Source of the DNA: Nonomuraea spiralis | GTDB taxonomy: Bacteria; Actinomycetota; Actinomycetes; Streptosporangiales; Streptosporangiaceae | Assembly (NCBI RefSeq): GCF_014648435.1 | Contig: NZ_BMRC01000024.1 | Location: 1-64,000, forward strand | Length of the DNA: 64,000 nucleotides | Reading direction: 5' to 3' | Shown here: piece after piece, positions 25,817-34,749 of the stretch | Position numbering within the stretch: the stretch's first letter is position 1 | Layout: each line of letters opens with the position of its first letter | Notes under the pieces: model-generated | The model's database searches: none | What the model was told of the DNA's origin: nothing | The model's input: only the letters and a program-made list of their open reading frames with translations | Translations under genes and position numbers: made by a program

Positions 25817-26874
25817 CCGTCGTCTTCACCTGCCTGGACGCCGACACGCTCGGCGGCATCCAGCAGGTCACCCACACCCTGGCCCAGGGCCTGGCCGAAC
25901 GCGGCCACGAGGTGCACGTCGTCGGCCTCTACCGCGCCGCCACGCCCTTCCGCTACGTCGAGCGTCCCCGCTACCGGCAACACGTGGTCGGCGGGCCGGC
26001 CGGCAGGGAGGGCGCGCTGACCAGGCGCCTGGCCGACCGCAGGATGAAGGACCTGCTCGGCGCGGTCGGGTCCGGCTACGCGGTGATGACCTCGCCGTCG
26101 GTGGTGATCAGGCTGTCGGGGCTGCTGCCCGCCGGATTCCGTTCGATCGGGCAGTACCACGGCTCCTACGACCACGCCCGCGGATCCTGGCACCTCGGCT
26201 CGATCAAGAAGCACTACCCCGACCTCGACCAGGCGCTCTTCCTCAGCGAGGACGACGCCTGGTCCTTCTCCGAGCACGCGCTGCTGCCCAACGCCTGCAC
26301 GGTGCCCAACCCTCTGGGCGCCTGGCCGGAGGAGACGTCGGCGCTCGACGTGCCGCGCGTGCTGGGCGTGGGCCGGCTGGAGGGCGTCAAGCGGTTCGAC
26401 CGGCTGATCAGCGCGTTCGCCCGTGCCGACGCGCCGCCGTCCTGGGAGCTGCACCTGATCGGCGACGGCCTCGAACGCGAGCGGCTGCGGGCGCACGCGG
26501 CGCGGGAGGGCGTCGCGGACCGGGTGGTCTTCCGGGGCCTGGTGCCCGCTCATCTGATGCGCGAGGAGTATCTGAACGCCTCGCTGGTGGCGCTGACCAG
26601 CGAGCACGAGGGATTGCCGGTCGTGCTGCTGGAGGCGTCCGCGCACGGGGTGCCGTCGGTGGCGTTCGACGTGTCGGGCGGCGTGCGCTCGGCGGGACCG
26701 GTACGTGTGCCACCTGGGGACGTGGACGCGTTCGCCGCCGAGTTGTCCGTACTGATGGGGTCGGCGCGGGAACGGCGGCGGCTGGGGGCCGCCGCGCGGG
26801 CACGGGCCGAGGCGTTCCGCCTCGACCACGTGCTGGACCGCTGGGAGAGCCTGTTCGCGCACATCGAGCGCTAG
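25813..26874 (+). CDS. GT4-family glycosyltransferase
   Basis: The 353-residue protein is a GT-B retaining glycosyltransferase. The N-terminal half contains DADTLGGIQQVTHTLAQGLAERGHEVHVV. The C-terminal half contains LGVGRLEGVKRFDRLISAF and the EX7E-type acceptor/donor motif region LTSEHEGLPVVLLEA. It overlaps the GT2-TagF gene (ATGA) and must be co-translated with it. Its stop codon is interleaved with that of the convergent sulfotransferase gene (CTAG). Donor and acceptor sugars cannot be inferred. Confidence 0.88.
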   Translation: MTVVFTCLDADTLGGIQQVTHTLAQGLAERGHEVHVVGLYRAATPFRYVERPRYRQHVVGGPAGREGALTRRLADRRMKDLLGAVGSGYAVMTSPSVVIRLSGLLPAGFRSIGQYHGSYDHARGSWHLGSIKKHYPDLDQALFLSEDDAWSFSEHALLPNACTVPNPLGAWPEETSALDVPRVLGVGRLEGVKRFDRLISAFARADAPPSWELHLIGDGLERERLRAHAAREGVADRVVFRGLVPAHLMREEYLNASLVALTSEHEGLPVVLLEASAHGVPSVAFDVSGGVRSAGPVRVPPGDVDAFAAELSVLMGSARERRRLGAAARARAEAFRLDHVLDRWESLFAHIER

Positions 26875-27902
26875 ACGGTCACCTCAGGCCGCTGCTGCGG
26901 GATGCCGGCCAGCGACTGCTGCGTGGTGGTCAGCAGGGCGCCGACCGGGCTCGGTTCGCGCAGCCGGTTGAAGCGGTCGCGCATGGCCTTGCGGGAACGG
27001 CTGGCCTTGCGCTTCTGCATGGTCTTCTGGCAGGCCGTCACGTGCTCCTTGGCCGGCCTGGGCGCGCCGGTCAGCTCGTAGCCGTTGGCCAGGAGGCGCT
27101 CGCCGAGCACGTGCTCGCACAGCGCGATCTCCCACTCGTCCAGGCGGTTGGCCCAGCTTCCGACCCGGCTGCGGGTGACCTCGCGGTGGGTGTTGCTGTG
27201 CCAGACCTTGTGCTGCGGGACGGCCTGGCTGGCCGCCTCGCGGGGGGAGATCATCGACGGGGCGAAGTCCTCCTCCAGGAAATGGCAGAGCTTCTTCATC
27301 TCGGTCATCGGGTCGTCGGTGAGGTCTTCGTAGCGCAGCTCGTAGTAGGTGTCGTCGGGCAGCGTGCGCCGCAGCCGGTCGCCCGCGTCGATGGCCTCGG
27401 CCCAGGTGGAGACCGCGTGGAAGGAGTCCAGCGTGTACCAGGGCATCTCCTTCAGGGAGGCCACGCAGTCGCGGCCGTCCCTGATCAGGTGGATGAACTG
27501 GGCGTCGGGGAAGAGGCGCAGCAGCAGGTCGGTCTGCTTGACGTAGCTGGGCCTCTTGTCGCCCCAGCGGGCCTTGTCGAAGCGGTCGGCGTACATGCGG
27601 AAGGCCGTGCCGATGACCGAGCCGAGCGAGCCCGGCCCCTCCACGGCCTGCCGGATGAACTCGTCCTTGTCGATCTTGAGCTCGCGGAACTTCGTGCTGC
27701 GGTCGGTCGCGATCCACTGCGCCAGTGCCTTGCGCCGCTGGGGAACCCGCAGGTCACCCCATGTGCGGCGCCGGTAATAAGCGGGAACGAGGAAGCGCGT
27801 CTCCGGTGGCACCGCCATGCGCGGGTGCGAGTGGAGCATGAGCTGGAGCATCGTGGTGCCGGACCGCGGGCATCCAATGACGAAGACTGGCCGGTCGGAC
27901 AT
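26871..27902 (-). CDS. PAPS-dependent sulfotransferase family protein
   Basis: The 343-residue protein has the PAPS 5'-phosphosulfate loop IGCPRSGTTMLQLMLHSHP near residues 9-27 and a 3'-phosphate-binding region around FIHLIRDGRDCVASLKEMPW. This Sulfotransfer_3-type enzyme would sulfate a carbohydrate or lipid acceptor in the cytoplasm. The basic C-terminal region (KTMQKRKASRSRKAMRDR) is unusual. Its place among glycan genes suggests a sulfated glycopolymer or a sulfated lipid carrier. The start is ATG 27902. Confidence 0.87.
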   Translation of the reverse strand: MSDRPVFVIGCPRSGTTMLQLMLHSHPRMAVPPETRFLVPAYYRRRTWGDLRVPQRRKALAQWIATDRSTKFRELKIDKDEFIRQAVEGPGSLGSVIGTAFRMYADRFDKARWGDKRPSYVKQTDLLLRLFPDAQFIHLIRDGRDCVASLKEMPWYTLDSFHAVSTWAEAIDAGDRLRRTLPDDTYYELRYEDLTDDPMTEMKKLCHFLEEDFAPSMISPREAASQAVPQHKVWHSNTHREVTRSRVGSWANRLDEWEIALCEHVLGERLLANGYELTGAPRPAKEHVTACQKTMQKRKASRSRKAMRDRFNRLREPSPVGALLTTTQQSLAGIPQQRPEVTV

Positions 27903-27923
27903 TTCGTACTAACCCCCGAAAAA

Positions 27924-28781
27924 CTAGACGAGAACGTGCTCTCGGCTCTCCTGGGAGGGCACGCTGTGCCTGCGCGTGAAGAGCCACATGCGGTAGACAA
28001 GGAAGATCTCGTTGGCGAGGAGCAGGACACCGGCCGTCACCGAGAGCGGGATCAGCGCCCATGCCCCGGCCAGCGGCGCGATCACGAAGACCGCCGCATG
28101 GAACTCGATGCCGCTGATCAGGTGCGAACGCACCCGGTGCCTGGCCAGGAACCTGTTGAGCCGCCTGAAGAAGGAAGGCAGCCGCCGCCCGCGACCGGCA
28201 GTGCGCGGCCCGTGGTCCGCGGGGATGCGCGGCCCGAGATCCACAGGAGCCCGGTCCAGGGGGACGGTGTCCTCGCCGGGCAACTCCGGCTCGCCCCGCT
28301 CCTCCCTGACCGCCTCGCGCACCCGCTTCATCTGCGGCGCGTTGACGTACCTGAACAGGTCCAGCACGGCCACCGACGCGCCGAGCAGCACGTAGCGGAC
28401 ATCCTCCGTCAGGATGTACTGCCCGTACGCCAGCCCCCCGGCGCACAGGACCACCCTGACCCGGTCCCCCACGTAGTCCAGCCAGAGTCCGAAGGGCGTC
28501 CCCGTGCCCTTGAGCCTGGCGATCTTGCCGTCCACGCAGTCGACCATGAAGCTCAGGTAGAACATCAGGGCGCCTGCGACAAGGTGGTCCAGCGCGAAAC
28601 AGGTTGCCGACACCATGCCGAGGACCAGCGAGAACACCGTGAGCCCATTGGGGGTCATACGGGTGCGGTTGGCGACGGGAAGGGCGACCCGGCAGGCGAC
28701 CGGATCCACGAAATACACGGTCCACCAGGAGTCTCTCCGCTTGCGTGTCTCGTAGACGTCATCCAGCGAATAGGTCCTCAT
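27924..28781 (-). CDS. CDP-alcohol phosphatidyltransferase family membrane protein
   Basis: The 285-residue protein (start ATG 28781, MRTYSLDDVYETRKRR) contains the complete family signature DxxDGxxARx8GxxxDxxxD, read as DCVDGKIARLKGTG and FGLWLDYVGD, near residues 85-110. About six membrane helices are visible, interrupted by a charged loop rich in Arg/Pro (about 165-220). Such enzymes move a phospho-alcohol from a CDP donor to an acceptor. In this locus the product may be a lipid anchor or a polyol-phosphate linkage. The longer reading frame from 28883 overlaps the preceding GT2 gene and is less likely. Confidence 0.87.
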   Translation of the reverse strand: MRTYSLDDVYETRKRRDSWWTVYFVDPVACRVALPVANRTRMTPNGLTVFSLVLGMVSATCFALDHLVAGALMFYLSFMVDCVDGKIARLKGTGTPFGLWLDYVGDRVRVVLCAGGLAYGQYILTEDVRYVLLGASVAVLDLFRYVNAPQMKRVREAVREERGEPELPGEDTVPLDRAPVDLGPRIPADHGPRTAGRGRRLPSFFRRLNRFLARHRVRSHLISGIEFHAAVFVIAPLAGAWALIPLSVTAGVLLLANEIFLVYRMWLFTRRHSVPSQESREHVLV

Positions 28782-28828
28782 GGATCCAGGATGGCCACGG
28801 AAGGCCGTCCGGCGATTACTGTCTGGAA

Positions 28829-30286
28829 CTACTGGGGGATGTCCATGCCGCTTCTTGACCAACCCGGCACGGAAAACCGCCACGGCGCGTACGCGTCACC
28901 GTCCCGGAACCAGCCCTTGAGCACCAGTCCACGGGTCTCGGCCTTGACCTGGAGCCGCCAGTTCGGGCCGCCGCCTTCGAGCACCCGGGGGTCGATGCCG
29001 GCCACCACGCCGTGCCGGCCGACACGCCGCGCCTCCAGGGGCACCCGGCGGCGGCCGTCGCTCAGCCACACGCTCACCTTGCCGACCTTGCGCTCGACCC
29101 GGTGGATGGCCACCTGGCCCCGTACGCGGTACTCGGTGCCCGTCCAGGCGCAGTCGTCCACCTTGGCGATCAGCTTGAGCTCCTCGCGGGCGTCGTAGAC
29201 CTCGTCGGGGATGCCGAGCCGGCGGCGGTCGCGGAAGTAGGGGTAGTCGCCGTACCAGTTGACGTTGCGGAAGCCGCGCGGGCGCACCCGCGTGCCGTCC
29301 GCGCGGCTGCGGCGGAAGTCGCGCACCGAGCGCAGTTCCCCGATCAGGCCGCGTCTGAGCAGGTGCAGCTCCAGGCGGCGCAGCGAGGGCGCGGTGGTCA
29401 GCGCCCGGGGGCTGAGCTCGTCCAGCCAGGCGTCGGACAGCGCCAGCAGCGGCACCAGGTCCTCGCCCGCCTCCTGCGCCGCCTCCAGCGCCTGGAACAG
29501 GAAGACGATGTCCTTCTCCAGCACCAGCGCGTCGAACTCGGGCAGCAGCTCGGGCGCGCCGTCCTCCAGGAAGGCGCGCACCGAGCGGATGGCGGCCAGG
29601 CGCTCGTGCAGGTTGGGCAGCTCGGAACGGCGCTGCGTGATCGAGGTCTCCCCCTCCTCGCGCCTGCGCCAGTGGTAGACGACGTCGTCGACCATGTCCA
29701 CGCCCGTGGCCAGGACGTGGGCCTGCATGGCGACCGGCACGTCCTCGTAGATGCCGGCCGGGAACCGCAGCCCGTGCCGCCGCCAGAAGTCGGCGCGGTA
29801 GACCTTGTTCCACACCGTACGATCCCTGACCAGGACCTTCTTGTCGGTGATGTGGGTGCACAGCTGGGGTCGCCGGAAGACCCGCTCGTGCAGGATCGAC
29901 TCCTCCAGCTCGCCGTCCACCAGGCGCAGGACCGCGCCGCACGCCAGGTCGGAGCCGGTCTCCCCCAGCTTGGCGATCAGCACCTCGTACGCGTGCGGCG
30001 GCACGACGTCGTCGCTGTCGGCGAAGGCGAGAAAGGTGCCCCTGGCCCGCCCGAGCCCCTCGTTGCGGGCCGGCCCCGGTCCCATGTTCTGCTGTTCGAC
30101 CAGCCTGAAGCGGGAGTCGCGGGCCATGAAGTCCTCGGCGATCCGGCGGCTCCCGTCGATCGAGCCGTCGTCGACCAGGATGACCTCGAAGTCCTCCATG
30201 GTCTGCGCGGCCAGCGATTCCAGGCACTCCGACAGGTACGGCTCCACGTTGTGGACCGGTACCACGACACTGAGCAGGGGGATCAT
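28829..30286 (-). CDS. GT2-family glycosyltransferase with C-terminal extension (paralog A)
   Basis: The 485-residue protein opens with a GT2 fold (IPLLSVVVPVHNVEPYL, DDGSIDGSRRIAEDF, FADSDDVVPPHAYE). A block follows that is closely shared with the gene at 35884 (TVWNKVYRADFWRRHGLRFP, YEDVPVAMQAHVLATG, VVYHWRRREEGETSITQRR). Residues ~330-485 form a beta-rich extension of unknown function. It is the first gene of a minus-strand unit with the CDP-alcohol transferase and sulfotransferase. GAGGAG precedes the ATG at 30286. Confidence 0.87.
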   Translation of the reverse strand: MIPLLSVVVPVHNVEPYLSECLESLAAQTMEDFEVILVDDGSIDGSRRIAEDFMARDSRFRLVEQQNMGPGPARNEGLGRARGTFLAFADSDDVVPPHAYEVLIAKLGETGSDLACGAVLRLVDGELEESILHERVFRRPQLCTHITDKKVLVRDRTVWNKVYRADFWRRHGLRFPAGIYEDVPVAMQAHVLATGVDMVDDVVYHWRRREEGETSITQRRSELPNLHERLAAIRSVRAFLEDGAPELLPEFDALVLEKDIVFLFQALEAAQEAGEDLVPLLALSDAWLDELSPRALTTAPSLRRLELHLLRRGLIGELRSVRDFRRSRADGTRVRPRGFRNVNWYGDYPYFRDRRRLGIPDEVYDAREELKLIAKVDDCAWTGTEYRVRGQVAIHRVERKVGKVSVWLSDGRRRVPLEARRVGRHGVVAGIDPRVLEGGGPNWRLQVKAETRGLVLKGWFRDGDAYAPWRFSVPGWSRSGMDIPQ

Positions 30287-30440
30287 GACGCTCCTCGGCT
30301 TTCTTGGATGGCGTTCGAGGGCAGCATGCCGTGACCGCCCGTCCGGTTCCGCGCCCGATGCCCGTCCCTGATGAGCTCTTTACCCGGCACGGAATCCGCT
30401 ACGTTGTGCAATGCATTAAGCACGAACAGTAGGGGGAGCG

Positions 30441-30935
30441 GTGCTGAGAGGCGTCCAGGACGATGATCTGCCCGTTATGCGCCGCTGGCGCAACCACCCG
30501 CGGGTGCGTGCCGCCAGCTTCACCGGCCACGAGATCGCCGAGGACGAGCACACCCGCTGGTGGACGACCGTCCGGGCGGACACGGCCAAGCGGGTGCTGA
30601 TCTACGACCACGACGGGGTGGGCGCCGGGGTGGTGACGTACTCGGGGCTGGGTGGCGGGAGCGGCTACTGGGGCTTCTACCTCGACCTCGACGGCCTCGA
30701 ACGCTCCGGGGCGCTGCTGCGGGCATGGGTGGGCCTGGAACGGGTCGCCATCGACCACGCCTTCGGCCCCCTCGGCCTGACGACCCTGCGCGGCGAGGTC
30801 CTGGCCGACAACGAGCCGGTACGGCGGCTGCACAAGCGGTTCGGGTTCGCCGAGATCGGCCTCTACCGGCGTCCGGTCGACGGGGTGCCGCGCGCGGTCG
30901 TGGTCACCGAGCTGAACAAGGAGGAACGAGCATGA
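30441..30935 (+). CDS. pseH: GNAT acetyltransferase, probable PseH
   Basis: The 164-residue GNAT protein starts at GTG 30441 behind AGGGGGAG. It has the usual VLADNEPVRRLHKRFGF acetyl-CoA region near its end. By position directly before pseI (ATGA overlap) and within a complete pseudaminic acid set, it should N-acetylate the C4 amino group of the UDP-4-amino-4,6-dideoxy-AltNAc intermediate with acetyl-CoA. The family alone would not fix the substrate; the assignment rests on context. An acyl group other than acetyl is possible, given the acyl-handling operon nearby. Confidence 0.8.
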   Translation: MLRGVQDDDLPVMRRWRNHPRVRAASFTGHEIAEDEHTRWWTTVRADTAKRVLIYDHDGVGAGVVTYSGLGGGSGYWGFYLDLDGLERSGALLRAWVGLERVAIDHAFGPLGLTTLRGEVLADNEPVRRLHKRFGFAEIGLYRRPVDGVPRAVVVTELNKEERA

Positions 30936-31975
30936 TCTCCATCGGAGGGCGGACGATCGGGGCCGAACGGCCGCCGTTCGTGATCGCCGAGATGTCCGGC
31001 AACCACAACGGGAGCCTGGAGCGGGCCCTCGCCATCGTCGACGCGGCGGCGGCCGGCGGGGCGCACGCGCTGAAGTTGCAGACCTACCGGCCCGACACGA
31101 TCACCATCGACGCCGACGGCCCCGCCTTCCGCGTGGGCGACGGGCACGAGCTGTGGGGCGGAGCCAACCTCTACCGGCTGTTCGAACGTGCCCACACCCC
31201 CTGGGAGTGGCACGAGCCGATCTTCGACCGGGCCCGCGAGCACGGGCTCCTGGCCTTCTCCGCGCCCTTCGACCCGACCGCCGTCGAGCTGCTGGAGAAG
31301 CTCGACGCGCCGGCGTACAAGATCGCTTCGTCGGAGATCGTGGACCTGCCGCTGATCAGGCTGGCCGCCTCCACCGGCAAGCCGCTGATCATCTCCACCG
31401 GCATGGCCACGGCCGGCGAGATCGAGGCCGCGGTGACGGCCGCCCGCCAGGCCGGCTGCACGCAGCTCGCCGTACTGTCCTGCACCGCCTCGTACCCGGC
31501 CTCGCCGGCCGAGAGCAACCTGCGCTCGCTGCCGCTGCTGGCCGCGCTCACCGGCGCCGAGGTCGGCGTCTCCGACCACACCCCCGGCATCGGGGCCGCG
31601 CTGGCGGCGGTCGCGCTGGGCGCGTGCCTGATCGAGAAGCACGTGACCCTGTCGCGGGCCGACGGCGGCGTCGACGCCGCCTTCTCGCTGGAGCCGCCCG
31701 AGCTGGCGGCGCTGGTGGAGGAGAGCGAGCGGGCCTGGCAGTCGCTGGGCAGCCCGGTGCTCGGGCCGCGCGAGTCCGAGCGCGAGGGCCTGCGTTTCCG
31801 CCGATCCCTCTACGTGGTCCGCGACGTACGGGCGGGCGAGGCGGTGACCAGGGACAACGTCCGGTCGATCCGCCCCGCCGGCGGCCTGCTCCCCGACGCC
31901 ATCGACGAGGTCGTCGGCCGCCGGTTCACCCGCGACGCGATGCTTGGCACGCCGCTGACCTGGGACCTCATCTGA
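30932..31975 (+). CDS. pseI: Pseudaminic acid synthase
   Basis: The 347-residue enzyme condenses 2,4-diacetamido-2,4,6-trideoxy-L-altrose with phosphoenolpyruvate to give pseudaminic acid. The NeuB-family barrel shows FVIAEMSGNHNGSLERAL near residues 17-34, KLQTYRPDTITI, and YKIASSEIVDLPLI. The AEMSGNHNG form is characteristic of PseI rather than of NeuB or LegI. A SAF domain occupies the C-terminus (RRSLYVVRDVRAGEAVTRDNV). Its 3' end overlaps that of the convergent pseG gene by 8 bases. Confidence 0.92.
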   Translation: MISIGGRTIGAERPPFVIAEMSGNHNGSLERALAIVDAAAAGGAHALKLQTYRPDTITIDADGPAFRVGDGHELWGGANLYRLFERAHTPWEWHEPIFDRAREHGLLAFSAPFDPTAVELLEKLDAPAYKIASSEIVDLPLIRLAASTGKPLIISTGMATAGEIEAAVTAARQAGCTQLAVLSCTASYPASPAESNLRSLPLLAALTGAEVGVSDHTPGIGAALAAVALGACLIEKHVTLSRADGGVDAAFSLEPPELAALVEESERAWQSLGSPVLGPRESEREGLRFRRSLYVVRDVRAGEAVTRDNVRSIRPAGGLLPDAIDEVVGRRFTRDAMLGTPLTWDLI

Positions 31976-32942
31976 TCCACAGGTCGAGGAAGGCGTCGGC
32001 GACGCGCTCCCGGCCCTTGCCGTCGACCAGCCCGCCGCCCCGCCTGCCGTGCTCCTCGCGCAGCGCGGGGTCGGCGAGCAGGCGGGCGAGCACGCCGACG
32101 GCCTCGGCGTCGGCCGCCCGGCCCAGCCCGGCGGCCACGCCCCGGCCCACCAGCGCCCGGTAGCCGATGAGCTGGTTGTCGGCGACCCAGCTCAGCGCCG
32201 TGGGCACCCCGAGGTGGAGCAGCTCCCAGATGGCCGAGCCCGCGGCGGTGACCACGAGGTCGGCGGCGGCCATCAGCTCGGGCAGGCGGTCGGTGGGCGG
32301 GATGACCGTGATGTCCTCGCCCGCCTCGAACGGCTCCGGGCTGACCACGGTGGCCCGGAACGGCACCCGCGTGAACGTGAGCGCCTCGGCCCAGGCGGGG
32401 CCGACGCGGGCGCTGTCGGTGCCGCCGAAGAAGCACAACACCCGCGGCTCCGGCCTCGGCACCCGTACCCGCCGCCGCCCGCGGACGCTGTCGCGCAGCA
32501 GCGCGTACCGGGTGCCGGCGAGCCGCCAGGCGTCGCGGGGCAGCGGGAAGGGCCGGTCCTCGGCGCCGAGGTTCTGGTCGAGGTAGAGGTCGGCCTCCTG
32601 GCCGAGCGGGTCGCCGTCGACGATCGCCAGCACGGGGAAGCCCGCCGCCCTGAGCGCCGCGCCCGTGCCCTCCGGCAGCTCGTACGAGTCCAGCACCACC
32701 GCGTCGAGCCGCAGCTCACAGGCCAGCGCGGCCAGCCGGTCGGGCCCCGCCGGGGCGGTCACCAGCGGCAGGCCACGGCTGCTGAGCTGGGCCAGGGCCC
32801 ATTCGGAGCCGGAGACCGTGCCGAGGAAGACCACCTCCACGCCCCGCGCGCCCAGCTCCTCGGCCAGCGCCACGCACCGCACCAGATGACCGGCCCCGCT
32901 CCCCGCCGCGGCGTCGCAGCGCACGCCCACCCGCCCGCTCAT
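31968..32942 (-). CDS. pseG: UDP-2,4-diacetamido-2,4,6-trideoxy-beta-L-altropyranose hydrolase
   Basis: The 324-residue GT-B-like protein releases UDP from the pseudaminic acid precursor, producing the free sugar used by PseI. The N-terminal signature RCDAAAGSGAGHLVRCVALA matches PseG, and the C-terminal half has TAAGSAIWELLHLGVPTALSW and a following NQ. It is the second gene of a minus-strand pair: its ATG overlaps the pseF stop (ATGA). The convergent 8-base overlap with pseI is unusual for consecutive pathway genes. Confidence 0.9.
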   Translation of the reverse strand: MSGRVGVRCDAAAGSGAGHLVRCVALAEELGARGVEVVFLGTVSGSEWALAQLSSRGLPLVTAPAGPDRLAALACELRLDAVVLDSYELPEGTGAALRAAGFPVLAIVDGDPLGQEADLYLDQNLGAEDRPFPLPRDAWRLAGTRYALLRDSVRGRRRVRVPRPEPRVLCFFGGTDSARVGPAWAEALTFTRVPFRATVVSPEPFEAGEDITVIPPTDRLPELMAAADLVVTAAGSAIWELLHLGVPTALSWVADNQLIGYRALVGRGVAAGLGRAADAEAVGVLARLLADPALREEHGRRGGGLVDGKGRERVADAFLDLWIR

Positions 32943-33667
32943 GCGTCCTGCAGCTCCTTCTGGCGTACGTGGGCGTTGAGCTCGCAGACCTCCGGCCGGG
33001 CCCGCAACCAGCTCACCAGCGTACGGACCGGGACGCAGCCGTCGCCCAGCTCCTCGACCACCCGCGTGATGAGCCGCCAGTCGTCCTCGGTGTCGAGCGT
33101 GACCCGCAGGTCGTCGGCGGCGGGCGGGTGGGCGAGGCCGAGCAGCCGCGACTCGCCCGGGTGGGCGTAGACGTAGGAGGTCACGTGGGTGCGGTGGTAG
33201 CCGGTGGCCTCGGCGTCCGCGCGCGCCAGGGCCGCCGCGCCCACGATCTCCACGTCGAGCCCGCGCGGCAACGTCCGGGCCAGGCTCGTGCTGAGGTAGT
33301 CGAGCTCGGGGAGCGCGCGGAAGACCAGCACCGACTCCCTGATCACGACGGGGTCGAGCAGGGGGCAGTCGGCCGTGAAGCGCATGACCGCGTCGGCGTC
33401 ACGGCCGGCCAGCGCCTGTATGAACCGGGTGAGCACGTCGTCGACGGGCCCCCGGTGACAGGCCACGCCGAGCCGGTCGCACTCGGCCGCCACCGCGTCG
33501 TCGGCGGCAAGCGTCGTCGTGGCCACCACGAGGTCGTCGAGCGCCCGCGACTCGCGCGCGGCGCGGACGACCCAGCCCAGGACCGAACGCCCGCCGAGAT
33601 CGCGCAGCACCTTCCCGGGCAGCCGCGTGGAGCCCATCCGAGCCTGGATGATTCCGACAATACGCAT
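32939..33667 (-). CDS. pseF: Pseudaminic acid cytidylyltransferase (SpsF/PseF type)
   Basis: The 242-residue nucleotidyltransferase activates pseudaminic acid as CMP-Pse. It begins MRIVGIIQARMGSTRLPGKV, the conserved CTP-binding loop of the SpsF/COG1861 group, and carries RFTADCPLLDP near residue 105. I take ATG 33667; a start at 33694 would add nine residues. It is coupled to pseG by an ATGA overlap and is divergent from pseB across a short (~105 bp) promoter region. The donor made here needs a dedicated transferase, for which the gene at 39506 is a candidate. Confidence 0.87.
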   Translation of the reverse strand: MRIVGIIQARMGSTRLPGKVLRDLGGRSVLGWVVRAARESRALDDLVVATTTLAADDAVAAECDRLGVACHRGPVDDVLTRFIQALAGRDADAVMRFTADCPLLDPVVIRESVLVFRALPELDYLSTSLARTLPRGLDVEIVGAAALARADAEATGYHRTHVTSYVYAHPGESRLLGLAHPPAADDLRVTLDTEDDWRLITRVVEELGDGCVPVRTLVSWLRARPEVCELNAHVRQKELQDA

Positions 33668-33771
33668 CAAAACCACATTCCCCTGTGTGACCATACGTGG
33701 TTGACTGATCGCGCTATGCTACCGGCCAGCTTGAACGACCATGGTTCGTCAGCGCGATTTCAGGGGGCCGC

Positions 33772-34749
33772 GTGAGCATTCTCAGTGGATCGTCCATTCT
33801 GATCACCGGGGGAACGGGGTCCTTCGGAAAGGCGTTCGTCCGCCACGCGCTCGACTCGCTCGGGGTGCGCCGCCTGGTGGTCTTCTCCCGCGACGAGCTC
33901 AAGCAGTACGAGCTCAAGCAGCTCTTCGGCGACGACGAGCGCCTGCGCTGGTTCATCGGCGACGTACGCGACCGCGACCGGCTCACCCGCGCCATGCACG
34001 GCGTCGAGCACGTCGTCCACGCCGCCGCGCTCAAGCAGGTCGACACCGCCGAGTACAACCCGTTCGAGTACGTCCGCACCAACGTCGCCGGCTCCCAGAA
34101 CGTGGTCGAGGCGGCCATCGACAGCGGCGTGCGCAAGGTCGTCGCCCTGTCCACCGACAAGGCCAGCAGCCCGATCAACCTCTACGGCGCCACCAAGCTG
34201 GTCGCCGACAAGCTGTTCGTCTCGGCCAACCACTACGCCGCCGCCCACAAGACCCGCTTCGCCGTCGTCCGCTACGGCAACGTCGTCGGCAGCAGGGGCT
34301 CGGTGGTGCCGTTCTTCCTGCGCCTGGCCGAGCAGGGCGGCAGCCTGCCGATCACCGACAAGCGCATGACCCGGTTCTGGATCACCCTCGACCAGGCCGT
34401 GCGGTTCGTGGTCGACTCCTTCGACCTCATGCAGGGCGGCGAGCTCTACGTCCCGCGCATCCCCAGCATGCGCATCACCGACCTGGCCGAGGCGCTGGCC
34501 CCCGACAGCCCGGTCTACGAGATCGGCATCAGGCCCGGCGAGAAGCTGCACGAGGAGATGATCGGCCCCGACGACGGCCGCAGGACCCTGCGCCTGACCG
34601 ACCGCTACGTCGTCCAGCCCACGATCGCGACCTGGGGCTACGAGGCGCCGCAGACCGGCGAGCTGCTGCCCGAGGGCTTCTCCTACCGCTCCGACACCAA
34701 CGACCGCTGGCTGTCCGTACACGACCTGCGCGACATGGTGGCCGGCTGA
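33772..34749 (+). CDS. pseB: UDP-N-acetylglucosamine 4,6-dehydratase (inverting)
   Basis: The 325-residue SDR catalyses the first step of pseudaminic acid synthesis: C4 oxidation, C6 dehydration and C5 epimerisation of UDP-GlcNAc. Landmarks are ITGGTGSFGKAFVRHAL near residues 11-27, VVALSTDKASSPINLYGATK with the catalytic triad region, and VRYGNVVGSRGSVVPFF. These are diagnostic of the PseB/FlaA1 group rather than membrane-bound PglF. The GTG at 33772 has CAGGGGG upstream. Its stop overlaps the pseC start (TGATG). Confidence 0.94.
   Translation: MSILSGSSILITGGTGSFGKAFVRHALDSLGVRRLVVFSRDELKQYELKQLFGDDERLRWFIGDVRDRDRLTRAMHGVEHVVHAAALKQVDTAEYNPFEYVRTNVAGSQNVVEAAIDSGVRKVVALSTDKASSPINLYGATKLVADKLFVSANHYAAAHKTRFAVVRYGNVVGSRGSVVPFFLRLAEQGGSLPITDKRMTRFWITLDQAVRFVVDSFDLMQGGELYVPRIPSMRITDLAEALAPDSPVYEIGIRPGEKLHEEMIGPDDGRRTLRLTDRYVVQPTIATWGYEAPQTGELLPEGFSYRSDTNDRWLSVHDLRDMVAG

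Noticed and set aside
28782-28883. Longer start for the CDP-alcohol phosphatidyltransferase
   Set aside because: It would overlap the 3' end of the upstream GT2 gene and adds residues with no family similarity; ATG 28781 is preferred.
25698-29198. 1166-codon plus-strand frame crossing GT4, sulfotransferase and CDP-alcohol transferase genes
   Set aside because: It is a shadow frame. The genes it covers on both strands have intact catalytic motifs.
30287-30440. Small RNA or riboswitch in the GT2/pseH divergent gap
   Set aside because: Only a short GTGC/GCAC inverted repeat is visible; nothing matches a known class, and a simple promoter region explains it.
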